Source of the DNA: Rhodobacterales bacterium HKCCE3408
GTDB lineage: Bacteria; Pseudomonadota; Alphaproteobacteria; Rhodobacterales; Rhodobacteraceae
Length of the DNA: 64,000 nt
Assembly (NCBI GenBank): GCA_015689705.1
Contig: WVSN01000001.1
Coordinates: 310,001-374,000, forward strand
Direction of reading: 5' to 3'
Positions 54,192 to 62,392 of this stretch are shown one piece after another. The stretch's first letter is position 1. Each line of letters opens with the position of its first letter. The notes below the pieces were generated by a model. It was not told the DNA's origin and made no database searches. It worked only from the letters and a program-made list of their open reading frames with translations. A program made the translations under genes and the position numbers.

Positions 54192-54644
54192 ATGACCACG
54201 CTCAAGACCCTCCGCCGGGCTGCATTCGCTGCCGCCCTGTCCGCAGTCGCCCCGCTGGCCGCAATGGCCGACGGACTGCTCCTTCCGATGCCGACGCCGA
54301 TCCCGCTGCCGCTGCCGACGCCGACTCCCACCCCCACGCCCGGGCCGGTCGTTGAAGTCCTGCCGCTGCCGGTGCCGTTGCCGGCGCCGTTCCCCGGGCC
54401 GATCATCCCGGTGCCGCCGTCGCCGCTGGTCTACCCGTCCTGCCCGACCGGCTTCTCGATCGTGTCGCAGTCGCCGTCGCAGTTCAGCTGCCGCCGGACG
54501 ACCGAACCGGTCGAATTTGCCCAGGTCATGCAGATGGCACAGGCGACGACCTGCCAGTACGCCTACTGGAACCAGGGCCCGGCCGTTCAGTATCTCGGCC
54601 CCCCGACGCAGCCGCGGCTGGAATGGACCTGCCGCCACCACTGA
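54192..54644 (+). CDS. Proline-rich exported protein of unknown function
   Basis: 150 residues. Sec signal TLRRAAFAAALSAVAPLAAMADG, then about 55 residues of alternating Pro with Thr, Leu, Val (PMPTPIPLPLP, PTPTPTPTPGP, VLPLPVPLPAPFPGP), which would form an extended polyproline rod. A compact C-terminal part has four Cys (PSCPTGF, FSCRRT, TTCQYAYW, WTCRHH), likely two disulfides. No recognised domain. Own ribosome site and a strong terminator, so it is a monocistronic gene. Confidence 0.75.
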   Translation: MTTLKTLRRAAFAAALSAVAPLAAMADGLLLPMPTPIPLPLPTPTPTPTPGPVVEVLPLPVPLPAPFPGPIIPVPPSPLVYPSCPTGFSIVSQSPSQFSCRRTTEPVEFAQVMQMAQATTCQYAYWNQGPAVQYLGPPTQPRLEWTCRHH

Positions 54645-54661
54645 GGCTGTCTACCGACCTG

Positions 54662-54700
54662 AACAGACGTCCGGCCGGCCTCGGCCGGGCGTCACTGTTT
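54662..54700 (+). terminator. Long hairpin terminator after the proline-rich gene
   Basis: AACAG (54662-54666) pairs with CTGTT (54695-54699), and ACGTCCGGCCG pairs with CGGCCGGGCGT around a GCCT loop (one T-G pair), followed by T residues. Strong. Confidence 0.8.
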
Positions 54701-54763
54701 GCTGTGAATGGCCGCACAGAAATCGCGCTGTCCTTTTCCCTTTCTTCCGCCTAATCAGCCGGA

Positions 54764-56008
54764 ATGATCGGAGATCGCGCCCGTCGCATGAGCCTCGAGG
54801 ACGCCCGGACGCTGCCGCCCTGGCGGCGGCCGGCGGCGCTGCTCGTGCTCATGGCGCTGGCCATGCCGATCAGCTTCGCCACCTGGTCGGCGCTTCTGAA
54901 CAACTTCGTGGTCGAGGTCGCGTCCTTCCAGGGCGACGATATCGGCTGGCTGCACACGGTCCGCGAGATCCCCGGCTTCCTCGCGATCGGCGTGATCTTC
55001 CTGATCATCTTCATCCGCGAGCAGCTGCTCGGGCTTCTCTCGCTCGTTCTTCTTGGCGTGGCGACGGCGGTGACTGCGCAATTCCCCTCGCTCGGCGGGC
55101 TGCTGATGGTGACCCTGCTCAGCTCGATCGGGTTCCACTACTACGAGACGGTGAACCAGTCGCTCCAGCTGCAATGGATCGACAAGAAGCGCGCGCCGCA
55201 GATGCTCGGCTGGCTGCTCGCCGCCGGATCCGCCGCGACGCTTCTGGCCTATCTCCTGATCGTCCTGACCTGGCGGACCTACGATCTCAGCTTCTCGTTC
55301 GTCTACTGGGCTGCGGGCGGGACGACAGTCGTCCTAGCGCTCGTCGCGCTTCTGGCCTTTCCGCAATTCGAAAGCCCCAATCCGCAGACCAAGAAGATGA
55401 TCCTGCGGCGGCGCTACTGGCTCTACTACGCGCTCCAGTTCATGTCGGGCGCGCGGCGGCAGATCTTCACGGTCTTCGCGGGCTTCATGATGGTCGAGCG
55501 CTACGGCTACGAGGTGCACGAGATCACCGCGCTGTTCATGGCCACGCTGATCGTGAACATGATCGCGGCGCCGCTGCTTGGCCGGGCGGTCTCGCTCTTC
55601 GGGGAACGGGCGGCACTGATCTTCGAATACACGGGCCTGACGGGCGTGTTCCTGCTCTATGCCGGGCTCTATCTGTTCGACTGGGGTCCGGGGCTGGCGG
55701 CGGGGCTCTACATCGTCGACCACATCCTGTTCTCGCTGGCGCTCGCGCTGAAGACCTACTTCCAGAAGATCGCCGATCCCGGTGACATCGCGCCGACCGC
55801 GGCCGTGGCGTTCACGATCAACCACATCGCGGCCGTCTTCCTGCCGGCGGCGCTCGGCTATGTCTGGCTGGTCTCGCCGATGTCGGTCTACGTCCTGGCG
55901 GCGGGCATGGCGATGGTGTCGCTGATGCTGTCGCTTCTCGTGCCGCGCCACCCGATGCCGGGGCATGAAACCCGATGGACGGCACCAGCGCCGCAGGTGG
56001 CGGAATGA
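54764..56008 (+). CDS. MFS transporter
   Basis: 414 residues with about twelve spans: ALLVLMALAMPISFATWSALL, REIPGFLAIGVIFLIIFIREQLLGLLSLVLLG, LVYIVDH-like late helices, and VYVLAAGMAMVSLMLSLLVP at the end. Weak MFS loop motifs; family call rests on hydropathy and internal GR-x-L features such as LLGRAVSLFGERAALIFEY. Substrate unknown. Start at 54764 or at 54788 (MSLEDARTL) cannot be decided. Its stop overlaps the prmA ATG (ATGA), so the two are coupled. Confidence 0.82.
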   Translation: MIGDRARRMSLEDARTLPPWRRPAALLVLMALAMPISFATWSALLNNFVVEVASFQGDDIGWLHTVREIPGFLAIGVIFLIIFIREQLLGLLSLVLLGVATAVTAQFPSLGGLLMVTLLSSIGFHYYETVNQSLQLQWIDKKRAPQMLGWLLAAGSAATLLAYLLIVLTWRTYDLSFSFVYWAAGGTTVVLALVALLAFPQFESPNPQTKKMILRRRYWLYYALQFMSGARRQIFTVFAGFMMVERYGYEVHEITALFMATLIVNMIAAPLLGRAVSLFGERAALIFEYTGLTGVFLLYAGLYLFDWGPGLAAGLYIVDHILFSLALALKTYFQKIADPGDIAPTAAVAFTINHIAAVFLPAALGYVWLVSPMSVYVLAAGMAMVSLMLSLLVPRHPMPGHETRWTAPAPQVAE

Positions 56009-56874
56009 CGACCTGGACGGCGCTCACCACGCTGCCCGGCAAGGAGGCGGCCGAAGCGCTCGGCGAGGCGCTGGAAGGGCTCGAGCCCGAGCCGACGGGC
56101 GTCGGCGTATTCGAGCTCGAGGATGGCTCGGGTCTCTGGGAGGTCGGCGGCTACTTCACCGAACCGCCGGACGGGATCGAGCTCGCGCTTCTGGCCGCGG
56201 CGCACGGCGCCCGCAGCTTCACCGTGTCAGAACTGCCCGAGACCGACTGGGTCGCCCAGGTCCGGCGCGAGCTGCATCCGGTCGAGGCCGGCCGGTTCTT
56301 CGTCTACGGGAGCCATGACGCGGACAAGCTGCCCGACGGCCGGATCGGCCTTCTGATCGAGGCCTCGATGGCCTTCGGCACCGGCCACCACGGCACCACG
56401 CAGGGCTGCCTGGAGCTGCTCGACGATCTCGCACTGTCGGGCGAAGCGGTCGGGGCGGTCGCGGATATCGGCTGCGGGACTGCGGTGCTCGCCATGGGGG
56501 CCGCGCGCGCCTGGCCGGATGCCGGGCCTATCGTCGCCACCGATGTCGACCCCGTGGCGGTCGAGGTGGCCGAGGCCAATGTCGCCGCGAACGGGCTTTC
56601 GGACCGGATCGACTGCCTGGTCGCCGAGGGCTTCGGGAACGCGGCGCTGAACGGTCCCTTCGACCTCGTCCTGGCCAACATCCTCAAGGGTCCGCTCATC
56701 GCACTTGCCCCGGATGTCGCCGCCCGCACGGCACCCGGCGGGCACGCGATCCTGTCGGGCCTTCTGAACGAGCAGGCCGACGATGTTCGGGCCGCCTACG
56801 CCGCCGAGGGCTTCGAGATGCGGGCCCGGAAACAGTTAGGTGACTGGACAAGTCTCCTTCTGCGCCGCTCATAG
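56005..56874 (+). CDS. prmA: Ribosomal protein L11 methyltransferase
   Basis: 289-residue SAM-dependent methyltransferase that modifies Lys and the N-terminus of L11. The N-terminal substrate-recruiting domain precedes GLLIEASMAFGTGHHGTTQGCLELL, the SAM motif VADIGCGTAVLAMGAARAWPDA, VATDVDPVAVEVAEANVAANGL, and FDLVLANILKGPLIALAP with the NxxxxPL-like catalytic motif. The final LSGLLNEQADDV and DWTSLLLRRS are typical. Chosen ATG 56005 overlaps the MFS stop. Confidence 0.94.
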   Translation: MTTWTALTTLPGKEAAEALGEALEGLEPEPTGVGVFELEDGSGLWEVGGYFTEPPDGIELALLAAAHGARSFTVSELPETDWVAQVRRELHPVEAGRFFVYGSHDADKLPDGRIGLLIEASMAFGTGHHGTTQGCLELLDDLALSGEAVGAVADIGCGTAVLAMGAARAWPDAGPIVATDVDPVAVEVAEANVAANGLSDRIDCLVAEGFGNAALNGPFDLVLANILKGPLIALAPDVAARTAPGGHAILSGLLNEQADDVRAAYAAEGFEMRARKQLGDWTSLLLRRS

Positions 56875-56946
56875 GCTGGATTCAAAGGGTAATTTGTGCT
56901 ACCCAATCTCCTCAGGTGGGGGCAGCTCTGTGTTCGGGGTTGTCCC

Positions 56947-57306
56947 ATGGATGAAAAACTGTCCGATTTTCAACGTCGCGTCGGCCGAATCGACCAGGCG
57001 CACGCACGTCGTGGGGGCATGAGGTTCATCGTGCGCTCCGACGGATTGATGGTTCCGCAAACGCGCAGCCGTCTCCGCTTCCACTTTCCCTGGCGGGCTC
57101 TTCTGGCGGGCTTCGTGACGATCGTGCTCGTGAAGGGCTTCCTGATCTACTGGCTCACCACCGACGGCTATGTCGCCCGGATGGAAGACATGCTGGCCGG
57201 CAGCAAGTACCAGGAACTTGCCGCCCACGTGCTGACGCCCGATCCGGTCTCGACCTGGACCGCGGCGCGCATGGCCGACATCGCGGGTCTCTTCGGCGTC
57301 ATGTGA
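56947..57306 (+). CDS. Single-span membrane protein of unknown function
   Basis: 119 residues. The N-terminal cytosolic part begins MDEKLSDFQRRVGRIDQAHARRGG, a basic linker (RSRLRFHFPW) leads into one span (ALLAGFVTIVLVKGFLIYWL), and a short periplasmic tail follows (ARMEDMLAGSKYQELAAHVLTPDPVSTW). Not a recognised family. The ATG 56947 is chosen over the open frame above because the upstream sequence is unlike protein and lies in the leader after prmA. It lies 72 bases after prmA and may belong to its transcript. Confidence 0.7.
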   Translation: MDEKLSDFQRRVGRIDQAHARRGGMRFIVRSDGLMVPQTRSRLRFHFPWRALLAGFVTIVLVKGFLIYWLTTDGYVARMEDMLAGSKYQELAAHVLTPDPVSTWTAARMADIAGLFGVM

Positions 57307-57337
57307 CGCCGCGCCACGCAGCTTCGGCGCACGAAAA

Positions 57338-57363
57338 AAGGCCGGTCCGAATGGGCCGGCCTT
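57338..57363. terminator. Bidirectional terminator between the one-span gene and DUF1127
   Basis: AAGGCCGG (57338-57345), 10-base loop, CCGGCCTT (57356-57363). On the minus strand the stem is followed by a T6 run, so it mainly ends the DUF1127 transcript; it can serve the plus gene weakly. Confidence 0.8.
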
Positions 57364-57390
57364 CGTTCTGTCCGAGGTCCGCGCTGGCGG

Positions 57391-57597
57391 TCAGCGGCGG
57401 TAGGTGCCTTCGGCGATAGAGTCGATGTCGCCGCGGGTCAGACCGAGGTCGTCGAGTTCGCGGGCCGAGAGTTTCGACAGCGCGTTCCGGGTCACCCGGG
57501 AGTCGTTCCACGACACGATCCGGCCGAACAGATCGGCAAGAACAGTCGACACGGCGCTGGTTCCAGCGCCAACGGGGCGGTTGGTGATCGAGGCCAT
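57391..57597 (-). CDS. DUF1127 (YjiS-like) small basic protein
   Basis: 68 residues. The C-terminal part carries the DUF1127 signature: RIVSWNDSRVTRNALSKLSARELDDLGLTRGDIDSIA. Members in Rhodobacter include CcaF1, an RNA-binding protein co-expressed with stress sRNAs; others occur in Agrobacterium. ATG 57597 is preferred to 57606 because AAAGGA sits about 8 bases ahead. No sRNA array is evident downstream: the terminator follows 28 bases past the stop. It diverges from ruvC over 345 bases. Confidence 0.9.
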   Translation of the reverse strand: MASITNRPVGAGTSAVSTVLADLFGRIVSWNDSRVTRNALSKLSARELDDLGLTRGDIDSIAEGTYRR

Positions 57598-57624
57598 GAC
57601 GGTCATCCTTTCCGATCGTTGCGG

Positions 57625-57642
57625 GGCGGCTTCATTGCCGCC
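57625..57642 (-). promoter_or_regulatory. Hairpin in the DUF1127 leader
   Basis: GGCGGC-TTCATT-GCCGCC as written on plus, a perfect 6-bp stem about 28 bases before the DUF1127 ATG. It may affect translation or mRNA stability. Confidence 0.4.
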
Positions 57643-57778
57643 ATCCGCGCCAGATAGACGTGGACTTGTGCTGAATCAATAGGCGCTTTTTGCATGTCAC
57701 GTAGTTTCTGCCTGCATAGCTCGAAAACAGGATAAACCGTTGAAAAACATCCGATTACGCGGGGTCATGAATGTCGCT

Positions 57779-57810
57779 TTCAGACGTCGCCGTGACGCGT
57801 TCAGACGTCG
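57779..57810. repeat. 11-bp direct repeat, 21-bp period
   Basis: TTCAGACGTCG at 57779-57789 and again at 57800-57810. Each contains the palindrome GACGTC, and the offset equals two helical turns, so paired binding of one regulator is plausible. It lies 133 bases before ruvC. Confidence 0.5.
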
Positions 57811-57942
57811 GATGCCACCGGATTGGGCAACAATGTCGAAAACCGGATCGCCGGTGTCGCGATCCGTCTCCGGCTTCCCCGTGTTCGCGTTTCGTGCTAG
57901 TGCTGCAAAAAAATCACTTAACGCGAGGCGCGGGACGGGCAG

Positions 57943-58428
57943 ATGCGGGTTCTGGGGATCGATCCGGGATTGCGACGATTCGGATGGGGCGTCGTCGAAG
58001 GCGACGGAACCCGCGTGTCTCACGTCGCCAACGGTGTATGCGAAGGCTCGGGCGATACGCTGGCCGAGCGCCTTGCGGTGCTGCATGCCCTTCTGACCGC
58101 CATCGTCGCCGAGCACGCGCCCGACCAGGCCGCCGTCGAACAGACCTTCGTCAACCGCGACCCGGCCGCATCGCTCAAGCTCGGGCAGGCACGGGGGGTG
58201 GCGCTGCTGGTTCCGGCGCAGGCCGGCCTGCCGGTGGCCGAATACGCGCCCAACACGATCAAGAAGACCGTCGTCGGCGTCGGCCATGCCGACAAGCGCC
58301 AGATCGACCACATGGTGCGGATGCAACTGCCCGGCGCGAAGCCGGCCGGACCGGACGCGGCCGACGCGCTGGCCATCGCACTCTGCCATCTCGTCCATGT
58401 CCGCCTGCCGGTCGGGGTGCCGCGATGA
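57943..58428 (+). CDS. ruvC: Holliday junction resolvase RuvC
   Basis: 161-residue dimeric endonuclease that cuts Holliday junctions. First acidic residue in [20 protein letters not shown] (Asp7), second in [12 protein letters not shown] (Glu), and the last pair in [29 protein letters not shown] is the DNA-binding stretch. The stop overlaps the ruvA ATG (ATGA). First gene of ruvCAB. Confidence 0.97.
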   Translation: MRVLGIDPGLRRFGWGVVEGDGTRVSHVANGVCEGSGDTLAERLAVLHALLTAIVAEHAPDQAAVEQTFVNRDPAASLKLGQARGVALLVPAQAGLPVAEYAPNTIKKTVVGVGHADKRQIDHMVRMQLPGAKPAGPDAADALAIALCHLVHVRLPVGVPR

Positions 58429-59087
58429 TCGGGCGGCTCACCGGGCGCGTCGCGCTGAAGGCCGCCGATCACGCCATGATCGATGTGGGCGGGGTCGGCT
58501 ATGTTGTTCATTGCTCGGACCGGACGCTCGCTGGCCTGCCGCCGGTGGGCGAGATCGCCAGTGTCTGGACGGAGCTGCTGGTGCGCGAGGATCTCCTCCA
58601 GCTCTTCGGTTTCCTCAGCCCCGAGGACCGGGAGTGGCATCGCCTCCTGACCTCGGTCCAGGGCGTCGGCGCCAAGGCCGCCATGGCGATCCTCGGAACG
58701 CTCGAGCCTGCGGCGCTTGCCCGCGCGGTGGCTATCGGCGACTGGGGGTCGGTCAAGGCCGCGCCGGGCATCGGGCCCAAGATCGCGCAGCGGGTGGTGA
58801 ACGAACTGAAGGACAAGGCGCCGGCGGCCATGGCGATGGGTGCGAGGGCGACCGCGCCCGCCGCGCCGCAGACGCTCGTCACCACCGATGCAGGCCCGTC
58901 CGACGCGCCAGCCGTCGCGCTCACCGACGGCGCCGCGCAGGCCGAGGCCCTGTCGGCGCTGACCAATCTCGGCTATGCCCTGACCGAAGCGGCCTCCGCC
59001 GTCGCGCGGGCTGCCGGCGCTCAGCCGGGTTCCGATACCCCGACCCTGATCCGCGCTGCCCTGCGCCTGCTCGCGCCGAAGGAGTGA
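58425..59087 (+). CDS. ruvA: Holliday junction DNA helicase subunit RuvA
   Basis: 220 residues. Domain I OB fold: [30 protein letters not shown]; domain II has two helix-hairpin-helix motifs in [16 protein letters not shown] and [22 protein letters not shown]; a long flexible Ala/Pro linker; domain [19 protein letters not shown] binds RuvB. It targets RuvB to junctions. Coupled to ruvC (ATGA); ruvB starts one base after its stop. Confidence 0.97.
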   Translation: MIGRLTGRVALKAADHAMIDVGGVGYVVHCSDRTLAGLPPVGEIASVWTELLVREDLLQLFGFLSPEDREWHRLLTSVQGVGAKAAMAILGTLEPAALARAVAIGDWGSVKAAPGIGPKIAQRVVNELKDKAPAAMAMGARATAPAAPQTLVTTDAGPSDAPAVALTDGAAQAEALSALTNLGYALTEAASAVARAAGAQPGSDTPTLIRAALRLLAPKE

Positions 59088-59088
59088 G

Positions 59089-60126
59089 ATGACGACGCCC
59101 GATCTCCGTCCCTCCGATCTCGATCCGGACCTGCAGCCCGGCGAGGACGCGCCCGACCGCGCGCTGCGCCCGCAGGCGCTGTCCGAATTCGTCGGGCAGG
59201 AGGAGGCACGGGCGAACCTGCGCGTCTTCGTCGAAAGCGCGCGGCGGCGGGGCGAGGCGATGGATCACGTCCTGTTCCACGGGCCGCCGGGTCTCGGCAA
59301 GACCACGCTGGCGCAGATCATGGCGCGCGAGCTTGGCGTGAACTTCCGCATGACCTCAGGGCCGGTGCTGGCGCGCGCGGGCGATCTGGCCGCGATCCTG
59401 ACCAATCTCGAACCGCGCGACGTGCTCTTCATCGACGAGATCCACCGCCTGAACCCGGCGGTCGAAGAGGTGCTGTATCCCGCGCTCGAGGATTTCGAGC
59501 TAGACCTCGTGATCGGCGAAGGTCCGGCGGCGCGGACCATGCGGATCGAGCTTCAGCCGTTTACGCTGGTCGGGGCCACGACCCGGCTCGGGCTGCTGAC
59601 GACGCCGTTGCGCGACCGCTTCGGCATTCCCGTCCGGCTGCAATTCTACTCCGCCGCCGAGCTGGCGCAGATCGTCGCCCGCGGCGCCCGGCTGATGGGC
59701 GTCGGCGCCGAAGAGGACGGCATCGCGGAAATCGCCACCCGCGCCCGCGGCACGCCGCGCATCGCCGGCCGGCTCCTCCGCCGCGTTGCCGATTTCGCGC
59801 TGGTCGAGGGCGAGGGGCGGATCACCCGCGAGATCGCCGACGGCGCGCTTACCCGGCTCGGCGTCGATCGCCTTGGCCTCGACGGGGCGGACCGCCGGTA
59901 TCTGGGCCTCATCGCCGAGAACTACGGCGGCGGACCTGTTGGGGTCGAAACGCTCTCGGCGGCGCTGTCCGAGGCGCGCGACGCGATCGAGGAGGTAATC
60001 GAGCCCTATCTCCTGCAACAAGGCTTGATCGCCCGCACCCCGCGCGGCAGGGTTCTGGCGTCGAAGGCTTGGGCGCATCTGGGATTGCCCGAACCGCAGC
60101 GCCCCGACCAGGGTGATCTATTTTAG
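59089..60126 (+). CDS. ruvB: Holliday junction branch-migration ATPase RuvB
   Basis: 345-residue AAA+ motor. Walker [12 protein letters not shown] near residue 64, Walker [13 protein letters not shown], sensor 1 [11 protein letters not shown], arginine finger region [17 protein letters not shown], sensor 2 [14 protein letters not shown], and a winged-helix end [16 protein letters not shown]. Full length. ATG 59089 lies one base past the ruvA stop with GGAG before it. Confidence 0.97.
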   Translation: MTTPDLRPSDLDPDLQPGEDAPDRALRPQALSEFVGQEEARANLRVFVESARRRGEAMDHVLFHGPPGLGKTTLAQIMARELGVNFRMTSGPVLARAGDLAAILTNLEPRDVLFIDEIHRLNPAVEEVLYPALEDFELDLVIGEGPAARTMRIELQPFTLVGATTRLGLLTTPLRDRFGIPVRLQFYSAAELAQIVARGARLMGVGAEEDGIAEIATRARGTPRIAGRLLRRVADFALVEGEGRITREIADGALTRLGVDRLGLDGADRRYLGLIAENYGGGPVGVETLSAALSEARDAIEEVIEPYLLQQGLIARTPRGRVLASKAWAHLGLPEPQRPDQGDLF

Positions 60127-60136
60127 AGATATTAAG

Positions 60137-60964
60137 ATGCGGTTCTTATTAGCTATTTCGATGGCTCTGGCGGCGCTGCCGGCCCGGGCCGATGTCGATC
60201 TGATCGAGGTGACCCGGCTTCAGACCCGCTTCGGCGAAGTTCAGGTCATCGGCGGCGATATCGACCAGCAGCTCTGGTACGACGGTCAATTCCTGCCGCT
60301 CAACGTCGCGCAGCTTTACTGGATCCGGGGAGCCTGGGGGCTGGCCGACGAAGCGCAGGACTGGGTTCTCGTCTCGTCGAACCACATGGGCAACATGTGC
60401 GGTGGCTTTGAAAACTACTTCCTGATCCGGGCCCAAGCCGGCAGCGCGCAGGTCTCGCCACCAATCGACGCCTGCGTTGGCGTCCTGGACCTTCGCGTCT
60501 ATCCCGGGCGTGTCGAGATCGACATGGGCCACGCGGACCTGACGATCGCGCGCGAAACGATATCGTGGGATGGCACGTCGATGACCCGGACGCTCGTGCC
60601 GGCAGCGACGCAGCCGGTTCCCGGACCGGGCGCGGACGTGACCCGATGGATCGGATCCGGCTCCGCGCAGATCTTCCAGGACGCGGGGGAGCGTGCCCGG
60701 TTCGGAACGGTCATGCCGCCGGAGGCGGTCCAGCAACTGTACGAGGTCGTCTCTCTGGGCGGATCGGTCATGCAGCGCGACGGCTGGATCATGGCCGCCG
60801 GATGCCGTCCGCACATGTGCGGCGAGGTTCACGGCGCATGGGCGATCCGTATCGCCGACGGAGCGGTTGCCGCGGCGCTCGCCCGTCCCGGCCGCACCTG
60901 GCAGACCTATGGCCAGGCTGGCGATCCCGTCTTCGTCCGCTGGCTTGCCGAGAATACGAACTGA
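60137..60964 (+). CDS. Exported protein of unknown function
   Basis: 275 residues with a signal peptide (MRFLLAISMALAALPARAD). The mature part has two similar halves around conserved Cys: HMGNMCGGFENYFLIRAQ ... DACVGVLDL in the first and AAGCRPHMCGEVHGAWAIR in the second, suggesting an internal duplication of a CGG/CGEVHG-type motif followed by a beta strand. No recognised family. ATG 60137 directly begins the signal peptide; it lies 10 bases after ruvB and may be read from the ruv transcript. Confidence 0.75.
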   Translation: MRFLLAISMALAALPARADVDLIEVTRLQTRFGEVQVIGGDIDQQLWYDGQFLPLNVAQLYWIRGAWGLADEAQDWVLVSSNHMGNMCGGFENYFLIRAQAGSAQVSPPIDACVGVLDLRVYPGRVEIDMGHADLTIARETISWDGTSMTRTLVPAATQPVPGPGADVTRWIGSGSAQIFQDAGERARFGTVMPPEAVQQLYEVVSLGGSVMQRDGWIMAAGCRPHMCGEVHGAWAIRIADGAVAAALARPGRTWQTYGQAGDPVFVRWLAENTN

Positions 60965-61246
60965 AGTCTGGGCTGCTTGCCGAAGCGTCGAGGGTTGGGC
61001 CTGAAGTCCCGTGAAAAACGCGGGTATCCCCTAGCCTCGCGAAGGCCGCCACGACGCTGAGCAAATGTTTTCTGCATATTGCCTCCTTCCCGAGGTCTCG
61101 GGCGGACCCATTCCGTTCCTCGCCAATTCGCCGCACAGCGGCCATATCGCGCGGTCCTGCCCCGACAATGCGGCAGTCCCGGTATGGCAATCGGTATCCC
61201 TGCATCGTTCTTTCCGCCCGCGCCGTGATGCGCTAGAGCGGCGCGC
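60965..61246. other. 282-base gap with no supported gene
   Basis: Between the exported protein and the 209-residue gene. No convincing ORF, tRNA or strong hairpin; the AT-richer stretch near 61060-61090 may hold the promoter of the tol cluster. Confidence 0.5.
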
Positions 61247-61876
61247 ATGGACGAGGCGGCGGTCACACAGCTCTTCACCCGGTCCGACGGATCGTACCTA
61301 TTCGCGCGGTGGGGCCGGCCGCTGGCCCCCGTGGTCTTCGGGGTGGACGACCGGACGATATCGATCCTGAAAGGCGCGATCGAAGCGGTCGTGACCCTGG
61401 CCGATCACAGCATGGCCGAGACCGATCCCGAGCTCGGCGCGAACCTGATGATCTTCTTCCTGACGGACTGGGCCGAGCTGAGCGACGTGCCGCAGATGGG
61501 GCATATCCTCGCCGATCTCGACACGCTCGTCCCGCGCCTGCAGGCGGCCGGGGCGAACCAGTACCGCAGCTTCCGCTTCGATGAGGCGGGCGGGATCAAG
61601 GCGGCGTTCGTCTTCGTCCGGATGGATGCGGAAATGTCGGACCTGCCGGCGGAAACCATCGCGCTTGCGCAGATCGTGCAGACGATCCTGCTCTGGTCCG
61701 ACACGGCCTTCACCGAGACCGGCCCGCTTGTGCAGGCCGGTCCAGACGGTCCGGCGATGCTGCGGCCCGAGATCGCGCAGGTCATCCGGGCAGGATATGA
61801 TCCGGTAATGCCGGTCTCGGCCCGCGACCCGAGCCACGGCCTGAGACTCGCCGCACGGATCGGAGTGATGCAATGA
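61247..61876 (+). CDS. Conserved-looking cytosolic protein of unknown function
   Basis: 209 residues, no signal peptide or span. Features: FARWGRPLAPVVFGVDDRTISILKGAIEAVV, LMIFFLTDWAELSDVP, RSFRFDEAGGIKAAFVFVRMD, and LAQIVQTILLWSDTAF. I do not recognise the family. It overlaps ybgC by 4 bases (ATGA), so it belongs to the ybgC-tol transcript, which hints at envelope or lipid-linked housekeeping. Confidence 0.78.
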   Translation: MDEAAVTQLFTRSDGSYLFARWGRPLAPVVFGVDDRTISILKGAIEAVVTLADHSMAETDPELGANLMIFFLTDWAELSDVPQMGHILADLDTLVPRLQAAGANQYRSFRFDEAGGIKAAFVFVRMDAEMSDLPAETIALAQIVQTILLWSDTAFTETGPLVQAGPDGPAMLRPEIAQVIRAGYDPVMPVSARDPSHGLRLAARIGVMQ

Positions 61877-62307
61877 CCCACCGCTGGCCCATCCGCGTCT
61901 ATTACGAGGACACCGACCTCGCCGGTCTCGTCTACTACGCCAACTACCTGAAATTCATCGAGCGGGCGCGGTCCGAGATGGTGCGTGAGGCCGGTATCGA
62001 CCAGGTGGCGATGAAGGCCGACGGCGTCGTCTTCGCCGTCCGCAGGGTGGTGGCCGACTACCTGCGTGCGGCCCGATACGATGACGACCTGATCGTCGAG
62101 ACCGAACTGACCGGTCTGACCGGGGCCAGATTTTCCATGGGCCAGACGGTCCTGCGCGGCGGAGAAGCCCTGTTCCGCGCCGAGGTCGAGATCGTCTGCC
62201 TGGACGCGGGCGGCCGTCCGCTGCGCATTCCGGGCGAAATCCGGCGAAAGATCGCCGGTCTCGGGGACGTGAAGGGCAACACTTCGTCGCCCATGGATAT
62301 TGGATAA
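61873..62307 (+). CDS. ybgC: Tol-Pal-associated acyl-CoA thioesterase
   Basis: 144-residue hotdog-fold thioesterase. Active-site Asp in YYEDTDLAGLVYYANYLKFIERAR, the YbgC/4HBT signature. It is first in the conserved ybgC-tolQ-tolR-tolA order. Acts on acyl-CoA or acyl-ACP; the physiological substrate is debated. Coupled to the upstream 209-residue gene through ATGA. Confidence 0.95.
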   Translation: MTHRWPIRVYYEDTDLAGLVYYANYLKFIERARSEMVREAGIDQVAMKADGVVFAVRRVVADYLRAARYDDDLIVETELTGLTGARFSMGQTVLRGGEALFRAEVEIVCLDAGGRPLRIPGEIRRKIAGLGDVKGNTSSPMDIG

Positions 62308-62337
62308 CAAGGCTGGTATAGCCAATCTGGCAAAGGA

Positions 62338-62354
62338 CGGCGGGACAACCGCCG
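62338..62354 (+). other. Hairpin between ybgC and tolQ
   Basis: CGGCGG-GACAA-CCGCCG, perfect 6-bp stem with a 5-base loop and no T-run, 38 bases before the tolQ ATG. It may be a processing or partial termination site. Confidence 0.4.
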
Positions 62355-62392
62355 CCGCGTACACAGCTTGGGGCTGACAGGACAGGCGGATC

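Larger units (their letters stand above)
57598..57942. other. 345-base gap between DUF1127 and ruvC
   Basis: No supported gene. It holds the DUF1127 ribosome site, a hairpin in its leader (57625-57642), and paired 11-base direct repeats (57779-57810). Several short plus-strand frames here run into ruvC in other frames and look spurious. The region is AT-richer around 57660-57780 and should contain both divergent promoters. Confidence 0.6.

Noticed and set aside
57740-58096. 118-codon plus-strand frame upstream of and into ruvC
   Set aside because: It overlaps ruvC in another frame, is Arg/Ser-rich and lacks a ribosome site.
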